Assembly: GCA_914767715.1 (NCBI GenBank)
Contig: OU612067.1
Span: forward strand, 16,249,001 to 16,313,000
Origin: Membranipora membranacea
Taxonomy: Eukaryota; Bryozoa; Gymnolaemata; Cheilostomatida; Membraniporidae
Length of the DNA: 64,000 bases
Reading direction: 5' to 3'
Shown here: positions 43,674 to 57,855 of the stretch, in pieces
Position numbering within the stretch: the first letter of the stretch is position 1
How the letters are laid out: every line of letters starts with the position of its first letter
Program-made: the position numbers and the translations under genes
Notes under the pieces: model-generated
Database searches by the model: none
The model's input: the letters and a program-made list of their open reading frames with translations, nothing else
What the model was told of the DNA's origin: nothing

Positions 43674-46600
43674 TGGCTAGTAGACAATGTTTTCATAAGG
43701 GTTCACAAATCATAACACTCTTGATTACTGTTTGCATTTAGGGTGTTATTTTGTGATCCCTTTTGTAGTAGGCCCGGCTAATCATCATCATATTCATCGT
43801 AGTGAAAACATTGCATCTTACGGACCCATATCAAGTGTGAGAAACCAGGGAGATCCATTGACCAAAAAGAGAAGCATTCATTAATAACGCTGTAGCATAA
43901 TATTAGTACTATTAGCAATATTAGTCTATTGGTCCATTACAGCTATTAGTAATAATAATTTTGTACTATTGGCTGTTTTAGGTTTCTGTGGTGAGAAAAA
44001 TCTTCTAACAAAGGAGTGAGCCGGGATTTGGTTTGTGAAGGTTGCCTTCGCCCAGGGCCAGCCTCAGTCAGAGCTGGGCTTATGTAAATTTATATTGCTC
44101 GAAGACTTTCTCAAAATAGCAAATCCGGTGCAAATTGGCTAGACCCCACATGTGAAAGAAACAAATAAGCCTGTGTTACATAAGAACGAGTATAGTGAGT
44201 AAATTCCTATGATTTCTTTAGTCTGGGATCACGCTGAGATGTAAATACTACTATCAGATTAATACTCTATTGTAAAATTATCTGATATCCAATCGTTTCC
44301 GACGCTGTTGAATTCTCGGGTGGGGAGGTACGATCACCCTCAAGCATTCGACTAAAAGGAAACAGGTTCTGAGATTAAGTAAAAGATGAATTGTAGACAG
44401 CATTTGAGAAAATTAATTAACATCACGGCATCTGCACAGGGTGCATTGCATTGTGTCTCGCTGAACACACAAGGCATTGTTAGCGATGATGTGTGTGTAG
44501 GATTTGCTCTCGTAAGAGGTGTATCAGATAAGTTCCCGCCACTAACTCTCATCTCAGTGCAGAGTAACCCTGTCATTTTGTAAATCGTACTGAATAACTG
44601 AATGAATGGATGTGATGGTACGAATGCCAAGTGCCTTATTACACTAATAACCTTGCCAAGGCCTAACAAACTTGCAATTATTCATAACATAACAACCAAT
44701 TAATTGTTATTGACTAAATGACTACCAAATCGTGACCACATCACTAAACATGATCCCTTCCACTGACTAGCTAAGCTATGCCACAGAAAACTCACGGCTA
44801 GGGTGCGTCACTAATACGCCACTGTCGCTTGGCGTTGGCTTCGAGCATGACACAAGTTCCTCAAAATCTTCCAGTCATTTAACCAGATTAAATATCGTCC
44901 CTGCTCACTTACAGCCAACGTAATCCTCTTTTTACACTCTTTTGTAGATTAATCCGGCCAAGAATTTCAGCCTTTTTTTGTACCCAATGGCCTTGAATGA
45001 AGTTTGCACTTTTTATTTGTGATTAATTGAATTCATGGATGGATAGCAAAAAATAAACTTTTGGAACATATTATATCATGATTATCAAATAAGTCTGTGG
45101 CAAAAAATAACCTCATAACCATCAACATAATCCTTGTGAGAATGCCAAGTCTATAAAAGTCTATCCAAAAGTTTTTTTTGAAGAAAAAAACTGTACCTGT
45201 TTGCAAATGGCACCATGAGAAAGTACACAATTATAATGCTGGTTGCATAACGAAATTATAAATGAGAAAAAAAACAAAGATTCTTTTGCTGATCCGGATT
45301 ATACAAGCAAAAAAGTTACTGGGAAAAAAGTGAATGAAAGACTACCCAGGACCTTCCTCCCCCACAATAGCTCTCGGATTAGTTTAATGGTTGGGAAATT
45401 GGTTGATAATGAAATGCTACCACCAGCTATCCCAAGACCATTTGAGCGCTTAAACTAGTCTAGGATATGTAAAGTTATAATTGCAGGTTGAGGCCACGTT
45501 TCCCGCTTCAAGCCAGCAGGTGACTCCAGCTGATAATGTAAATTTAAAAATTAATTCCGCCACCAGGTTTTCCAGAAAGGAAAGTTGTTTTGTCGCTCAA
45601 ACCAGATACCTGGAACCAGTATCTATGATTCAAGATACACCAGGGCACTACCTCGCCTCGCTATGTTCAAAAGAAGGCTGGCAGATGTTAGTTTGATGCA
45701 AAATATGGGTTTTTCATATTTCCCATGATATGTGTAATAAATCGTTCACTTAAATTTTTAGTTCAGCTTTGCAGCTGGCCTATTTCAGCCCTACAGCGTA
45801 CTTTTAAACCCAGACATTGGATATGCATGAGATAAAAATCAGAAGAACAATAGAACAGGAACTTGAAGCAGGGCATTGTATAGCTATTTGGCCTTGTCTC
45901 AGTGATTAAATATGTAGGCCATATCGGTCAGCCCAAATACTTCATGTCTGGGCTCCATAACTCAAACTCAAACAGTCTCATCATTATTCATGCTGTCGGG
46001 CCGTCTATTCCCCATGTGCTGACCATCCTCAAAAATGGCCGAGCTTTTCAGCAAAGCTTCGCTGCATCTGCATACCACTCATATTATATATCATTGGCGG
46101 AAAGTCAGCATACGTGATGGTATTAATAGACAGGGCACATGTGGTCAGCAGAAAGGCTGGCTAGTAAGAAGTCCTGCATTGCTCGATAGGATAGCCTGCA
46201 TCCGGAGCTTTATCTTCACGCTGGGTCTGTGTGACTGAATGTAGAGCATAACGTCGGGTCGCTATACCTAGTGAATGAATACTAGCAGCAAGACAGTATT
46301 GTTAAAATGTGGGGTTAATGCTAGTTAATTATTCTCATGCATTCCGATGTCTAATATTTCACATCAAGTAATTTTTAGGAATGCCGCAAAAAATCATGAT
46401 AAGTTTACGCTTAAAAAGCGGGAAAAGTCGAAGTGATATGTTAAACCTATGAGCTCAATTGTACAGTGCTAGTTAAAACTATTTTGTTTGAATTGCAGAG
46501 CGTGATAGATTCAATAGTCACAGACAGACATGTTATTGGCGTGCACAGACATAATAATAGCTAGGAACAGACAGTAATAATAAACTTGTGACTTCCTCTC

Positions 46601-47433
46601 TGAAAATATACACACATACTACATTCTTTTGAGCTGATTTCATCGAAAATTGAAGCTCAATGACCACGATGGTTTTTGTTTACATTGCAGAATGAGGATG
46701 AATCAGGCTGGCTTGTTATGGGAAAGTTAGATATATCAAATTAGGTTATCATATTTTTTTTGTATTCAGAACTCGTGTGTGCCTGCTAATTCAATATTAT
46801 TCAATGACAAGGCGTTAAATCACTGGGGTATTTAGGTCGCTTATATAAAGATCATCAAAATTGTCGGAATCAGTATGTAGTGCCATGAGTTCTTCCTGTG
46901 TTGCAATGTTTAACAATTTAGACTATCTGACCACAGACAGAGGCATGACAGCGGCCTGTGAAATAGCTCACAATAGACTGAGACTTAGTTAATTCTTAGT
47001 CCATTCACTAAAATTCTTGAGAAAGAATGTAGGCCTCCTGGCAATACGAGCATTATTGCATCAGCGTGTTTCATTCACAGGGAGGGATCATTCATCGTGT
47101 AGAGTGAGAATCATGCACGGAAATAAGGCCCCATCATTGCCTAGGCCCTTGCAGCTACTAGGTAGATATTGATACTTTCTCCAACAAATCAAACCAAGTC
47201 TCATCACCAAAATATGCTCGGAATCTCAGCTGTTAATTTCATGCAGGTAGAATAAGCAGCTGTGAAACAACCGGTAACTGTATTATTTGCAGTTATAACC
47301 GGCGGTTTCAAGTTTTGTCATTGACTCAATGAGAGCGACGTGTCAGGGACTCTCAACATGGTTCCAAATTTGCATCCTGGTTGACACGCTAAATTGTGTG
47401 AGCTATAGGGGCTTGTAAGTGCAAACACTTAAT

Positions 47434-47498
47434 TAGAAAAACTAACTTTGTCTAGAAAAACTAACTTTGTCTCGAAAAACTAATTTTGTCTAGAAAAA
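47434..47498. repeat. 19-bp tandem repeat, about 3.5 copies
   Basis: The units TAGAAAAACTAACTTTGTC occur twice exactly, then once with two changes, then as a partial copy. Confidence 0.95.
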
Positions 47499-49550
47499 AG
47501 TGCAAGCTCACCATTTTCCTCTTAGCATATTAAATTCTGAGAAGGCAGGAAAAATTATTTCCACGCCACATGACAAGGAAAAACTGTGTATGTTGCATAA
47601 GCATTGTCGAAACTTGTGAGTAAGCTTACAAAATCATTGTCCATAAAAGAGCACAGTGAACAATGAGCAAAGTCCAAGAATTGCAAGAACGTGAATGGTC
47701 TTTCTTATCAGTCCAATTTCCGAAAATGGTCACAAGCAGTACCATGTGAAATGGTGACGACAAAGTTTGATAATACAGCAAACCGCTCATGTTATCTCGA
47801 GATTAGGTTATGCTAACACTTGAGGCCTATTGCAACATATTTTCTGCTACCAATCGCCATTCACATCCCCAAAATGGGAGTTACCAGCAGTTAACCCGCG
47901 GTTGAAGGTGATTTCATAGGTGGCCCTATGAGGGAGTTATTTGTGTGACCAAGCCCCCATATATGGCCAAAATAGATGGCCATACAGGCGCATGATTGAA
48001 TTCCATTCTTTAATTATATTTGGGGATTTAAGGATTTTGTTCAAAACACTGCAATCTCGTAAATAATTTGCGGGGAAACTCATGTGATTTCTCGACAAAA
48101 CTTTATAAAGCTCATACATACCAAAAGATTCACGTGGGATGTGAATGCTTTACTCCACATAAGTACATAGGTACCCACCTGCAATCCACTGTGAATGAAT
48201 ACTCGACCCCCAAATTATACAAGGGGCATATAAAGAGATAAATATCATAATAATGGGTTGATTCATAACTCAGTCAAAGATACTAAAATAGTCAGTCATC
48301 CCGTCATTAACCCATTTATTGCCATACTGAAATAATCGTAGGAGTGAAGTCGGTCAAATGGACTAAAGGTAAACATCTGGGATCATTTACGACAGCCTGC
48401 TACCTTGCTAAACAACTACAATGACCGAACACAATAAAAGTCAATATTTTAATAGGATTTGATTCATAAATTTTAATTTAACTCGGTGAAGCATAGATCT
48501 TACAAAATCATGACCTTGTTTTTTTTGCTCTCGGACATCTTGTTCAAATTTTTCCTGGTCTATTTCGCTACCGCAACGTAAGAGTGATAAGATTACAGAA
48601 CTAAAATAGGCCTAGAGCTGTCTAAAAACTCTTGTTTGTGAGAATGGGTTAAGATATCAAAGCCCAAGTTGTAGACTGCGCTGAGTTTCAGAAGGAAGGC
48701 GAGGTTTGCATATGCAAATGTTAATTTCCTGCAAACACACCACGTTTCCTTAAATTGACGACGATAGATGATCCCAAATAATTTCTATTGCCAAGTTAGA
48801 ATTGATCATATATCCTTACAAAGTTCCTTGTCAGCAAACAACTATTAGCGTCACAGGTCTAGCCTGAAACAGGGAGAAGGAAGTTTTGTCTATTTATCCT
48901 TGACCTTACATTACGGTTTTCCTGCTTCGCCGAAGAATTGCATGAGACTCAAAAAAGAGTCTGCAACTGTTCGGCACGCTCTGCAATGATTGTAAATGAG
49001 GATTTTGAACAAATAGCATTAGAAGTCTACAATTTGATGAACATGCATCTCGTGATTTGCTGACATGCAACTGTTACACTGCACATGTGCGCTGTGTAAT
49101 CATTGGTCCTTCAGAAACTGGTGCAGACGGCCCTGTCACAATATGGTACAGAATTGTTTATAATTTTATTTTGCACAATTGACAAGCGATTCAAAAATTG
49201 AGGTGATAATCATCAAACTAGTATACTCCAGTTTCACAGTAGATCAGCCCGAGACCCTGGTAATCAGTAAAATGTGTACAACAATGTGTGTTACTCAATA
49301 CACTATAAAAGTCAATCAATAATTGCTGCTTATGCAAACAGGCAGCAATTCAATGCAGGGGGAACTCCCATACCGACTTCCTTGCACCATCATAAGCAAT
49401 CACCAAGCTTTGCAATTGCACATGTTTTAAGCTACCACGAGACGTCCAGAGTCCTAGCATCTACACCTGCAGGTCAGAAAGTGATGGCTTCCTTGCTTGC
49501 GCATTAGAAGTGAAGTGCGTATTTGCTGTTATACAAGTGACGTGTAACAT

Positions 49551-49670
49551 TTGGTGTTTGGTAACATTGATTGTAAGGTTTGGTAGGATTGCGCACCACT
49601 GAGGGGCGAAGGGTTAATGTTGGTGTTGGGTAACATTGCATGTAAGGTTTGGTAGGATTGCGCGCCACCA
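49551..49670. repeat. 69-bp tandem duplication, partial second copy
   Basis: TTGGTGTTTGGTAACATTG and the following GGTTTGGTAGGATTGCGC recur 69 bp later with few changes. Confidence 0.85.
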
Positions 49671-50410
49671 AGGAGTTAGTTCTCTCTAACTCTTCGGTAC
49701 CATTAGGTAACTACAAGCAATCGCTGAGCGTCGCTGTATCAGGCTTACTCATGATTAGCACTTAGAGAGTTAGATGATAAGTCACTCATATCAGCAATTA
49801 ACTCTTATGACTGTTACACAGGTGAAGTGGTAGGTTTTATTCAACTCTTGTGGAACAGAACTGCCCTAAGCGATCGACAATGTGGAGGTTATCATGTGGG
49901 CCTGTTGTCAGGCCTGCAGCCTGGGCGGGCTGAGGGAACAAATTTATAAAAAGAATCTTATAATTTTAGGTTACCTGGTGGGAGCCTCGTGAATTCTGCT
50001 AAAAATAACACCTTCCTCGCCTAATTCTATGGTAACAATTGGTTACAAAGGTGATCATTAGAACAAACTCGTCCATCTTTGTATGACGAGGTGATTTTTG
50101 TGGGAGAAACCTGACAGTAAGTCAATAAGGCAAAGTGACATAATGTTAGGGTGTAAGATGATGATCGTATAATGGTCTACCAGGATTATAATCCACGGAA
50201 AATCGGTCAGAGGCTGTTCCAAGGTTTCCAATATGTCTCCCAATGGATTGTTGGGTAGGCCATTACTGAGGATTGTTAGAGGATGCCAATTATCTTACCT
50301 CAGTTATCCAAAATATGTGCTGCACGTTTTTTAAATGGCGGCATGACAGAAATATAATCATAGACCATTATATCTATGGTCCCTGATATAACTAGAAAAT
50401 TGTGAGTTGC

Positions 50411-50424
50411 GGGGGGGGGGGGGG
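50411..50424. repeat. G14 homopolymer
   Basis: Uninterrupted G run followed by TGGGGCCCACC. It is length-unstable in sequencing; the exact count is uncertain. Confidence 0.8.
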
Positions 50425-50523
50425 TGGGGCCCACCAGCCGATCATCATTACAAAACAATCACTGCATCAACCGAATTCTTGACTGAATTGCAGGATGGTG
50501 ATTATTGTTTTTGCAATTAAATG

Positions 50524-50702
50524 CTACTGATCTGCAAGTTCAGGGCTTAGAATGTGTCTAAACTTTACAGTCAGGGGGGTCAAATCACTTTCTGGGGCGA
50601 TCACTTCAAAGCCAGTGTCAGTACCCCAAAGAGCTGTTGAGATGTGAAAGTTTATCAAGGCATCTCGGTCAGCAGCGGTCATCAAGCCTGTCGCCACTAG
50701 GT
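50524..50702 (-). CDS. Possible terminal exon, unrecognised
   Basis: On the minus strand TTTTACCTAG precedes an open frame with VATGLMTAADRDALINFH, ISTALWGTDTGFEVIAPE and LTPLTVKFRHILSPELADQ, then a stop. The peptide looks protein-like and the DNA is more GC-rich than its flanks. No family is recognised and no partner exon was found. Confidence 0.28.
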
Positions 50703-52727
50703 AAAAGGTTGCCGTCACTCAACACTCTACCGCACATGTGTTATTTAAACAAGCCAGTGCACTTCATTGTTAGCCAATATGAATGGATTGAGTTCACTTT
50801 TTGTTAATAAAATTTGATTACAAATTAACAAGTCAATGGACTTGGGAAATTTTGTAAGTTTGGTATGCACCTTTGTATCAGAAATTGGAAAAGCACTTGC
50901 CGAAAACAAAAAGTGATTCAGACTGTCTGCAAAAGTTAACCAGTGACCCTAAAAATTCATCTATTCAGGGGCCATCTGTTAACTGCGATGTAGGGCTGAA
51001 AAAAAAGTATTTTTAGAAACAAAGGCACCTTGACAAAAAATTTCACAACTGCTCTTAAAATTAACTTGTTGACATTGCCAGTCCTGTACATGAATGAAAA
51101 AGGTAAATAATGCAATACAAAGCATTAAAAATTTACTTCCGACGGAGATAAAATAAGTTTCAAGTATAGTCTACCGGAGTGAAATCATCTTTTTTAATGA
51201 ATGGGATGCTTATCGCCTTTTGTCTAGTGAGTACACGCACTTGCCAAGGATTGCCTTACAGTGTTGACATAGTGCCGTTGCTATAATAGAGCTGTGTGTA
51301 GGAGTTGTAGGATAAATTCTTTTCTCATTGGAACACTATCTACCACATGAGGGATTAACAATGTCACACACCTCACCATTATTGATGCAATATTTACAAT
51401 AGGATCTCTTATCGCTTGCCTGTACCTAGGTTCGGGTGTGTTCTCAATGAGTTAGATACGTAAGCATGGGAGTCAAACCACATTTTCGCTGTCTGATACC
51501 TTGTTGGCAGTCAAATCATAGCCACAAAGTAGGCCTACACCGCTATATAAACATAGTAAGTGAGTCCACCCTTATGACCGGAACCCATATATTCAGACCA
51601 GCCCTTATCAGCAATTGGACAGTTTAATCATGACATCGCAATAGAAGGATTATGTGTGTTTTGGGTGTAGCATTTTGCATCATCATTATGAATGAGTGGG
51701 AATCATTGAAATTACACAATCGAAAGCCAGTGCAACATGCAATTTCATTGACTATCCTATATCTGATGAAACAAAGGGAAAGAGTTACATGCAAATCCTT
51801 AAAAGTCCCTAACAAACCTATCCGCCTGCACGCTGCACAATCAGAGTATTATGCAACTTTTGGCGGATTTGAGACACGCCAACTTTAATTTCATGACATC
51901 ACTACATGTTCACATGCTGGATGAGTTCTACTACAATGATGGTATTGTATCATCTTACTAGACATCATAACAATAGTTAAATCTAGTGAGTAGGAGCGGT
52001 GTAGATTGTTGGTGAAGATAGCGGCCTCCGCTCGCATGACAACAGGGGGTGCTGACGTAATTTCTTTTCGACATCATGGTGGAGTGACATAATATCATAC
52101 AGTATGAGCCCGCATTAAAACTTCCAAACTTGATTTGAAACGGCTAAACATTCTAAAAATAGCGTGTAGACATCAGTTGTAGCCAATTGTTGCTCCTGGA
52201 TTACCGTGAGAAGGGGTTGGTATTCAGGGTAAGAGTATGCCTCAAACATGATTTAATTCCGGTTTATTCATTAAGTCATTATGCAAGTTGTGATCAGCCT
52301 ACCAACAAAAAACGTAGGAATATCAACAATAACATTTCATGTAATTGTAACCAACTACGACCCGGCTTTTCCTTTTCTATCCTTAGAAATTGTTTGATTC
52401 AGTCGTGACTTTTGATGGTTAGACCAAAGCGCTATGTTTTTAGTGCACAGGCCACTAAACCTTTGCATGTATTGATGTATGAATAATCAAAATTAACTGG
52501 TTGACGCCTAGGTGAACTAAACTTTGTTCAGAACAAAGATGTGATCAGTACAAATATGCAGGTTTTTGAATGGACTGCTTCCGAGGATTAGAATTTATTA
52601 GTTAAATCTACAGGTCGTAATCCTGCCATTGACACTTGGGAAAAGAGCGAGATTGTGTTATTGAAATTCCATAAGATCGCACAGTTACCAATGACTGAGT
52701 ATTTATAATCTTTGCAGTTACTAATTT

Positions 52728-52866
52728 GTCAGCACAAAATCTAGACCATCAAGAAGGGTCCAAGTGCATTGCTTGCATCTACACCGAGTTGTCTTAAAGT
52801 TGTGCTCCACCGAGTTACCGATGTGTCAGCACAAAATCTAGAATATCAAGAAGGGTCCCACTGCAT
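52728..52866. repeat. 97-bp period duplication
   Basis: GTCAGCACAAAATCTAGA and ATCAAGAAGGGTCC recur at 52825 with a few changes. Confidence 0.85.
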
Positions 52867-55800
52867 GTGCTGTCGTGCGATTGTGTTCATGCAGCTGCAC
52901 TCTTATGCACATCTTACATGGTGCTGTCAGAAAGTCAGCAGTGAGGCCCCATTTGTGTTTGTGCTGCCATGCAATCTGATTGACAATCTGACAATCTGAC
53001 AGCAAAGATCAAATCAATGAATAAATTCAGTCAGGCCAGATTATTACGGCAATATTTACATTGAGTCTTGGCCTCGATGCATCTGTGGGGTCAAGAAGCA
53101 AGCCAATGTTTAGCTTGGGGAAGCGAGGCCAAATAATGGAACACTCACTTTATCACGTTATCAGTTTCGGGTAAAACTACAATTTACACAACAATGAGTT
53201 AGATAAGTGGTCTTTAGTAGAAAATGGTCCAACATGAGGCTATGTGCCGGTATGCTAACTTTATCTTTGTTTAACGATAACGAACAATCAAAATGGGAAA
53301 TTTTTGTCATGCGCTGCTGATGTGAATTTCACATGGCATCATTTTGAAGCAGCAATGTTAAATTTAGATTTACGCCTCCTAATGTAGTTTGGTTGACTGC
53401 TAAAGTTGGCCAACGTGGCAGTTGCTGTATGCAAACGTTTAAGCAAACAAGGAAGCTATTTTTGCACAAGGAATTTATACCACATCACATTGCACATCAC
53501 ATTGAATAACCTATGACGATATATTGCAAAATTGTTGCACAAATATAATTCTTAAAATATTTGCATTTTAATTCAAATACACTGCACATGGAATGGGAAC
53601 ATTTTGAGGTGATGAAAGGGTAGGTGGGTTGGCAGGGATGAAAGCAATTATCCAGATCTGTTATGGGGCAACAGGTTGCCCATTAAAATAGTATCCCCCA
53701 AGTAGATAATAATAACTAATGATATATTATTAGAAATATGATATGATTGATTAATAATTCATTTCACTTGTGCAATGTTGAATGTTCACACCTCCAGACA
53801 GATTAAAAAGTGCAAGACAATAATTTAAATGTGAAGCAACTTATTAAATTCAAAAGTCCAGATGCCATCCAGACAATTCTACCTGTTTCAATTATATTTT
53901 CCGGACAATAAAGAGATTTAAGAACCATTGGCAGACAAATCACATTTAATAGTTAAATACTAGGATAAGAATTTATATCTGGGGCCATTTGCGGAGGATT
54001 ATCCCCTAATTTTCAATAAAAATTGCTTTTCAAAGAGATGTGATAAAACTTTTGGTTAGCACAGCCACAGCCATGCACGTTTATGGCTGATCAGCATACT
54101 TGAGACTTCCTACTTCTTGAACTTCAGTGAGGAATGTGAAATCGGCCAATCACATCTCTTGAAGCTTTGATCATTATAAGTGAGCGTGCTATAGGCTGTT
54201 CAATGACTTTGCATTCTAGGTTGAATGGAAGTGGCCTGTTGCTGGATTACATTAGGTAATTGTACGATTACGTATACACCTAGCCAACTTGGCATTCCTG
54301 AGGCCTGTACGTAAATTATCGGTTTTACAGAGAGGCAAAATCAAAAGATTACGTTCAAATTAATACTTTGGCATTTGATTTCCCATAGTTTAAAGTTGCA
54401 GATATTATTTTGTATGCGTAAACAGTTGTGTGGGCTGATAGGCATACTTAGTGACATGCGAGCAGCAATGCACTAATGTTTATCTAAATACTGGCTATCT
54501 ACTCGAAATTGTAGTAATGTACACATAGCATCTCATATGTCTGAGTAGTAAAAAATGTAGCACAAATAGTGGGACTATCTCAGCCATCTTTGCTTTGCAG
54601 GCATCGATCTGGTTGAAGCTAGTAGGCAAATCAGTATCAATCTTTTTCGGGGCATTTAAAACATTAATATGCCAATGGACAGGCATATCTGTTTCAGTTG
54701 AGATGCAAACTTGTAACCTAAGTGTCCTATAATATCGATGATGTGCAGAGAACAGCTATGCTGCCTAAAATATTTCACAGAAAAGCCCTACTATGGACTA
54801 GTGAACCTTGGATGAACTGACTGCTGATTTTTGCGCTCGCTGTTCTGGCAAACTGCCAGGCAATTATTTCAAACTTTTGCACTTATTTCATTCTAGTCAT
54901 CTTCACAATTGTAGCTAAGACAAAAGATAATTTTTCGCCTATTGATCATATAATTACACATCCTCAAAACCGCACTGACTAGAAAAACTGAAAGAATAAC
55001 GGGATTCTTTCAAGATCTTTTTAGGACAAAGAACAAATCCATGAATGAAATCATAAAACAGCAAAGCCACAAGTAAATATTGAAATTGCAGTTAATACTT
55101 GAGAATTGATAGTGTTTTGGTTTCATTGTCAAGAATATGTCTGGGACCCAAAGCCACTGTAACCGCATATAAAATTGACATTGATTGGATTTACTGCCTT
55201 TTTTATCAGTCTCAAGAGCAGCTTCCTGGGAAGACACGCTATCATTAGCAGAGGTGACAAACTAAGGTGACCACAAGGTGGTGACCACAAGTTGGTGGAC
55301 CCAAATGGCAGGACAGGTTCAGTACTAAAAATACTGTCTACTGTCTATAAATAATGTGCAGAGCCAGGGTGTGAATAGGAGATGCTCATGCTTGTGGTAG
55401 TATCTTCCTCTCAAAACCCAAACCACATCCAAGAGTTCTACTTCACAAGCATCGCAGGAAATGAGAGAAAGTTTAGAAAGTGATGGGTTGTAATAAACCG
55501 TGTCTGAAGCGAATATATCACGGTTATTTATAACCTGCTATCGACATTAAATAGTGGGTAGCTACAGTAAGCATTCTTGCAGAGTATACAGTTATAAAAT
55601 ACTGATTAATAACTCAGCTAATTTCCAGGTTAGATGAGTTTGGAGGAGTTTGGGTTACGCAGATAGGAAGTTGGGATTACAGGTAGGCGGCTAAGTGTAT
55701 TGTTACAAAACCCTGACCCGACAGCGTTCACTACCCTCTAAACAATACATTCGATACAAACGTAATCAGCAACTTATTTTTTTCATTTACGTCGGCTTGT

Positions 55801-57780
55801 TCATTTTAATACATGTTTCTTCGATTGCAGGATGTAACTAATTGAAGTATGCGTCGGTTTTTATAACTTTTACTACATGGAGTAGGTAGATTTTTGATTA
55901 CAAAGCTGCCCTAGACTAGACACCTGCCCACTGTCATGGCCATTGTCTAGTGCTCACTCATAGCATCTTATTAATTTATAGCATATGCCACTAGATATAG
56001 AGTAATATTTATTTACCCCACAAATTAATCGATACCAATTATGGCTTACGCTACTGTAAAGTCAAATGCCTGATGATCCAGGCCGCATTCACAGATAATC
56101 AAATTAATTATCTCCACAAACGCAGACTACGACCTAAAAATAATCCTGACTGCATTTATATTCATCTCAATATAGACTGTTCTAGGGCATTATTTATCAT
56201 TATAAAGGCAGCACAATTAGCGCTACTGCAACTAATTCCATTTAGTTGGTCCCAAGAGCATCCCCATAATGCACTGTTTTCATAAGTAGCAGACAGCGTA
56301 AAGCCTGGCTCGGCTGCCCAATGGCCGAGAGAGAATTGCACCTATAAGACCAGCCGTACCCTTCAGAGAGTGCCTACTTAGTTGTATAAGACATTTCACT
56401 AGACTAGTTACATAACTAGATCGATATAAGCCTGCTATGAGTGGGCTGAGAACAAACATATCCCCTCACAGTTACCAGGTAAAGGAGAGACCGTTTAAAG
56501 GTAACATACGTAATATAGGTCATTAGCCCCTTATATTGAGAGCAGCGGAAACAATGTCTAGTCAGCCTTTGCCAGGGTCGATTAAAACTTTAATTTGGTG
56601 TGAAAGACTTCCAAGCAAGGCTTCAATAACCATTTAGGGCTTGAATATTTGTCTTACGTATTATGTTTACAACCATATTCGATTTTGGGTTAATATTGTT
56701 TATTTGGTTGTCAGCACAAGACTTTCCATAACCATTTTGGGCCTATGTTATTAGTCCTTCATATATTTCAAGCTTTGTTTAACTGTCACTTGTCTATTGT
56801 AAAGAAGACCTTGAAACAAGGATTTTGAGATCAGACAATACTTGCAGCAGTGACTTTAATAGCATGACTGTGGTTACTAGTTAGTCTTCAAAAGGCAACC
56901 TCAAGTGATCAACATTCGTCAAATTAATTCAGAACTTTCCATCTTCTCACTAGTGCAAGTACTTAGTGGTATTAAAAAACAATCAAACTTGGTCGCATCT
57001 ACATTTCAAGGCTTTGGTACAGTTGGAACGACCTTGCTGGTCAGTAATCGTTAGGCATAGGAAATTAGATAATTTACCGCAAATGTTATTCGAGGACCAT
57101 TGATCAGTCATTTGTCCCACTTCAGACTGAGCTGAACCCCCCAGAAAGCTCAAGTCCTCAGACTGGGCGAGGTAAAGCCATGAGTCCCATCCCAGGTCTG
57201 GCAAAAAGAAAGAGCCTTTGTGGGTGCTTTGTGTAGTGGAGTCAAAAACTAGGTGCTGGAAGGGAGGCGAAACCACAGTAATGGAATCTCAATATTGTAT
57301 CCACCTAAAACGCTGGAACTTCATGACGGGCTTAACTTTATGGCAGATGATTTTTTCCATGATGAAACCTTATCAAACAAACAAACAGACTGATACCATC
57401 ATCTTAACAAAAACGTCAACATATTAGTATTATTATGAATCTCCTTAATTTATGATACCATTTAACTCTCACAAAACATGGTGATGAATTTATGCGGCTT
57501 CCTTGTGTAATTTGTTTCGAAATTTCAGCTTCTGTTTTAATGTTTGTTGAGTTAAAAAACAATTTCAAAAACATCTGATCTTTTCAGTGATGTCACGCTT
57601 AACAAAACAAAATTTATGAGGGTTTGTTGGCGAAAAATCAACAACATTTCCTGGTAATTTAACAAGAAGTAAACAAGTCAGGTGACTAGATGAGAATACT
57701 CTTTTTCTGACTGAAAAATATTTTTTGATTTTCAATAGAATAATAATAAATAAAGTGATAAAAGAAAATAGAAGGTTCTG

Positions 57781-57855
57781 GTTATTGGTAGGGAGCTTTA
57801 GTTATTGGTATGGAGCTTTAGTTACTGGTATGGAGCTTTAGTTACTGGTATGAGC
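57781..57855. repeat. 20-bp tandem repeat, about 4 copies
   Basis: Unit GTTATTGGTATGGAGCTTTA with single-base variants (GTTACTGG, GGTAGGG). Confidence 0.95.

Noticed and set aside
51624-51888. Overlapping open frames on both strands
   Set aside because: Neither frame has splice support or recognisable motifs.
56983-57276. 97-codon minus-strand open frame
   Set aside because: No splice-site support, no recognised motif and an overlapping open frame on the other strand. Treated as chance.
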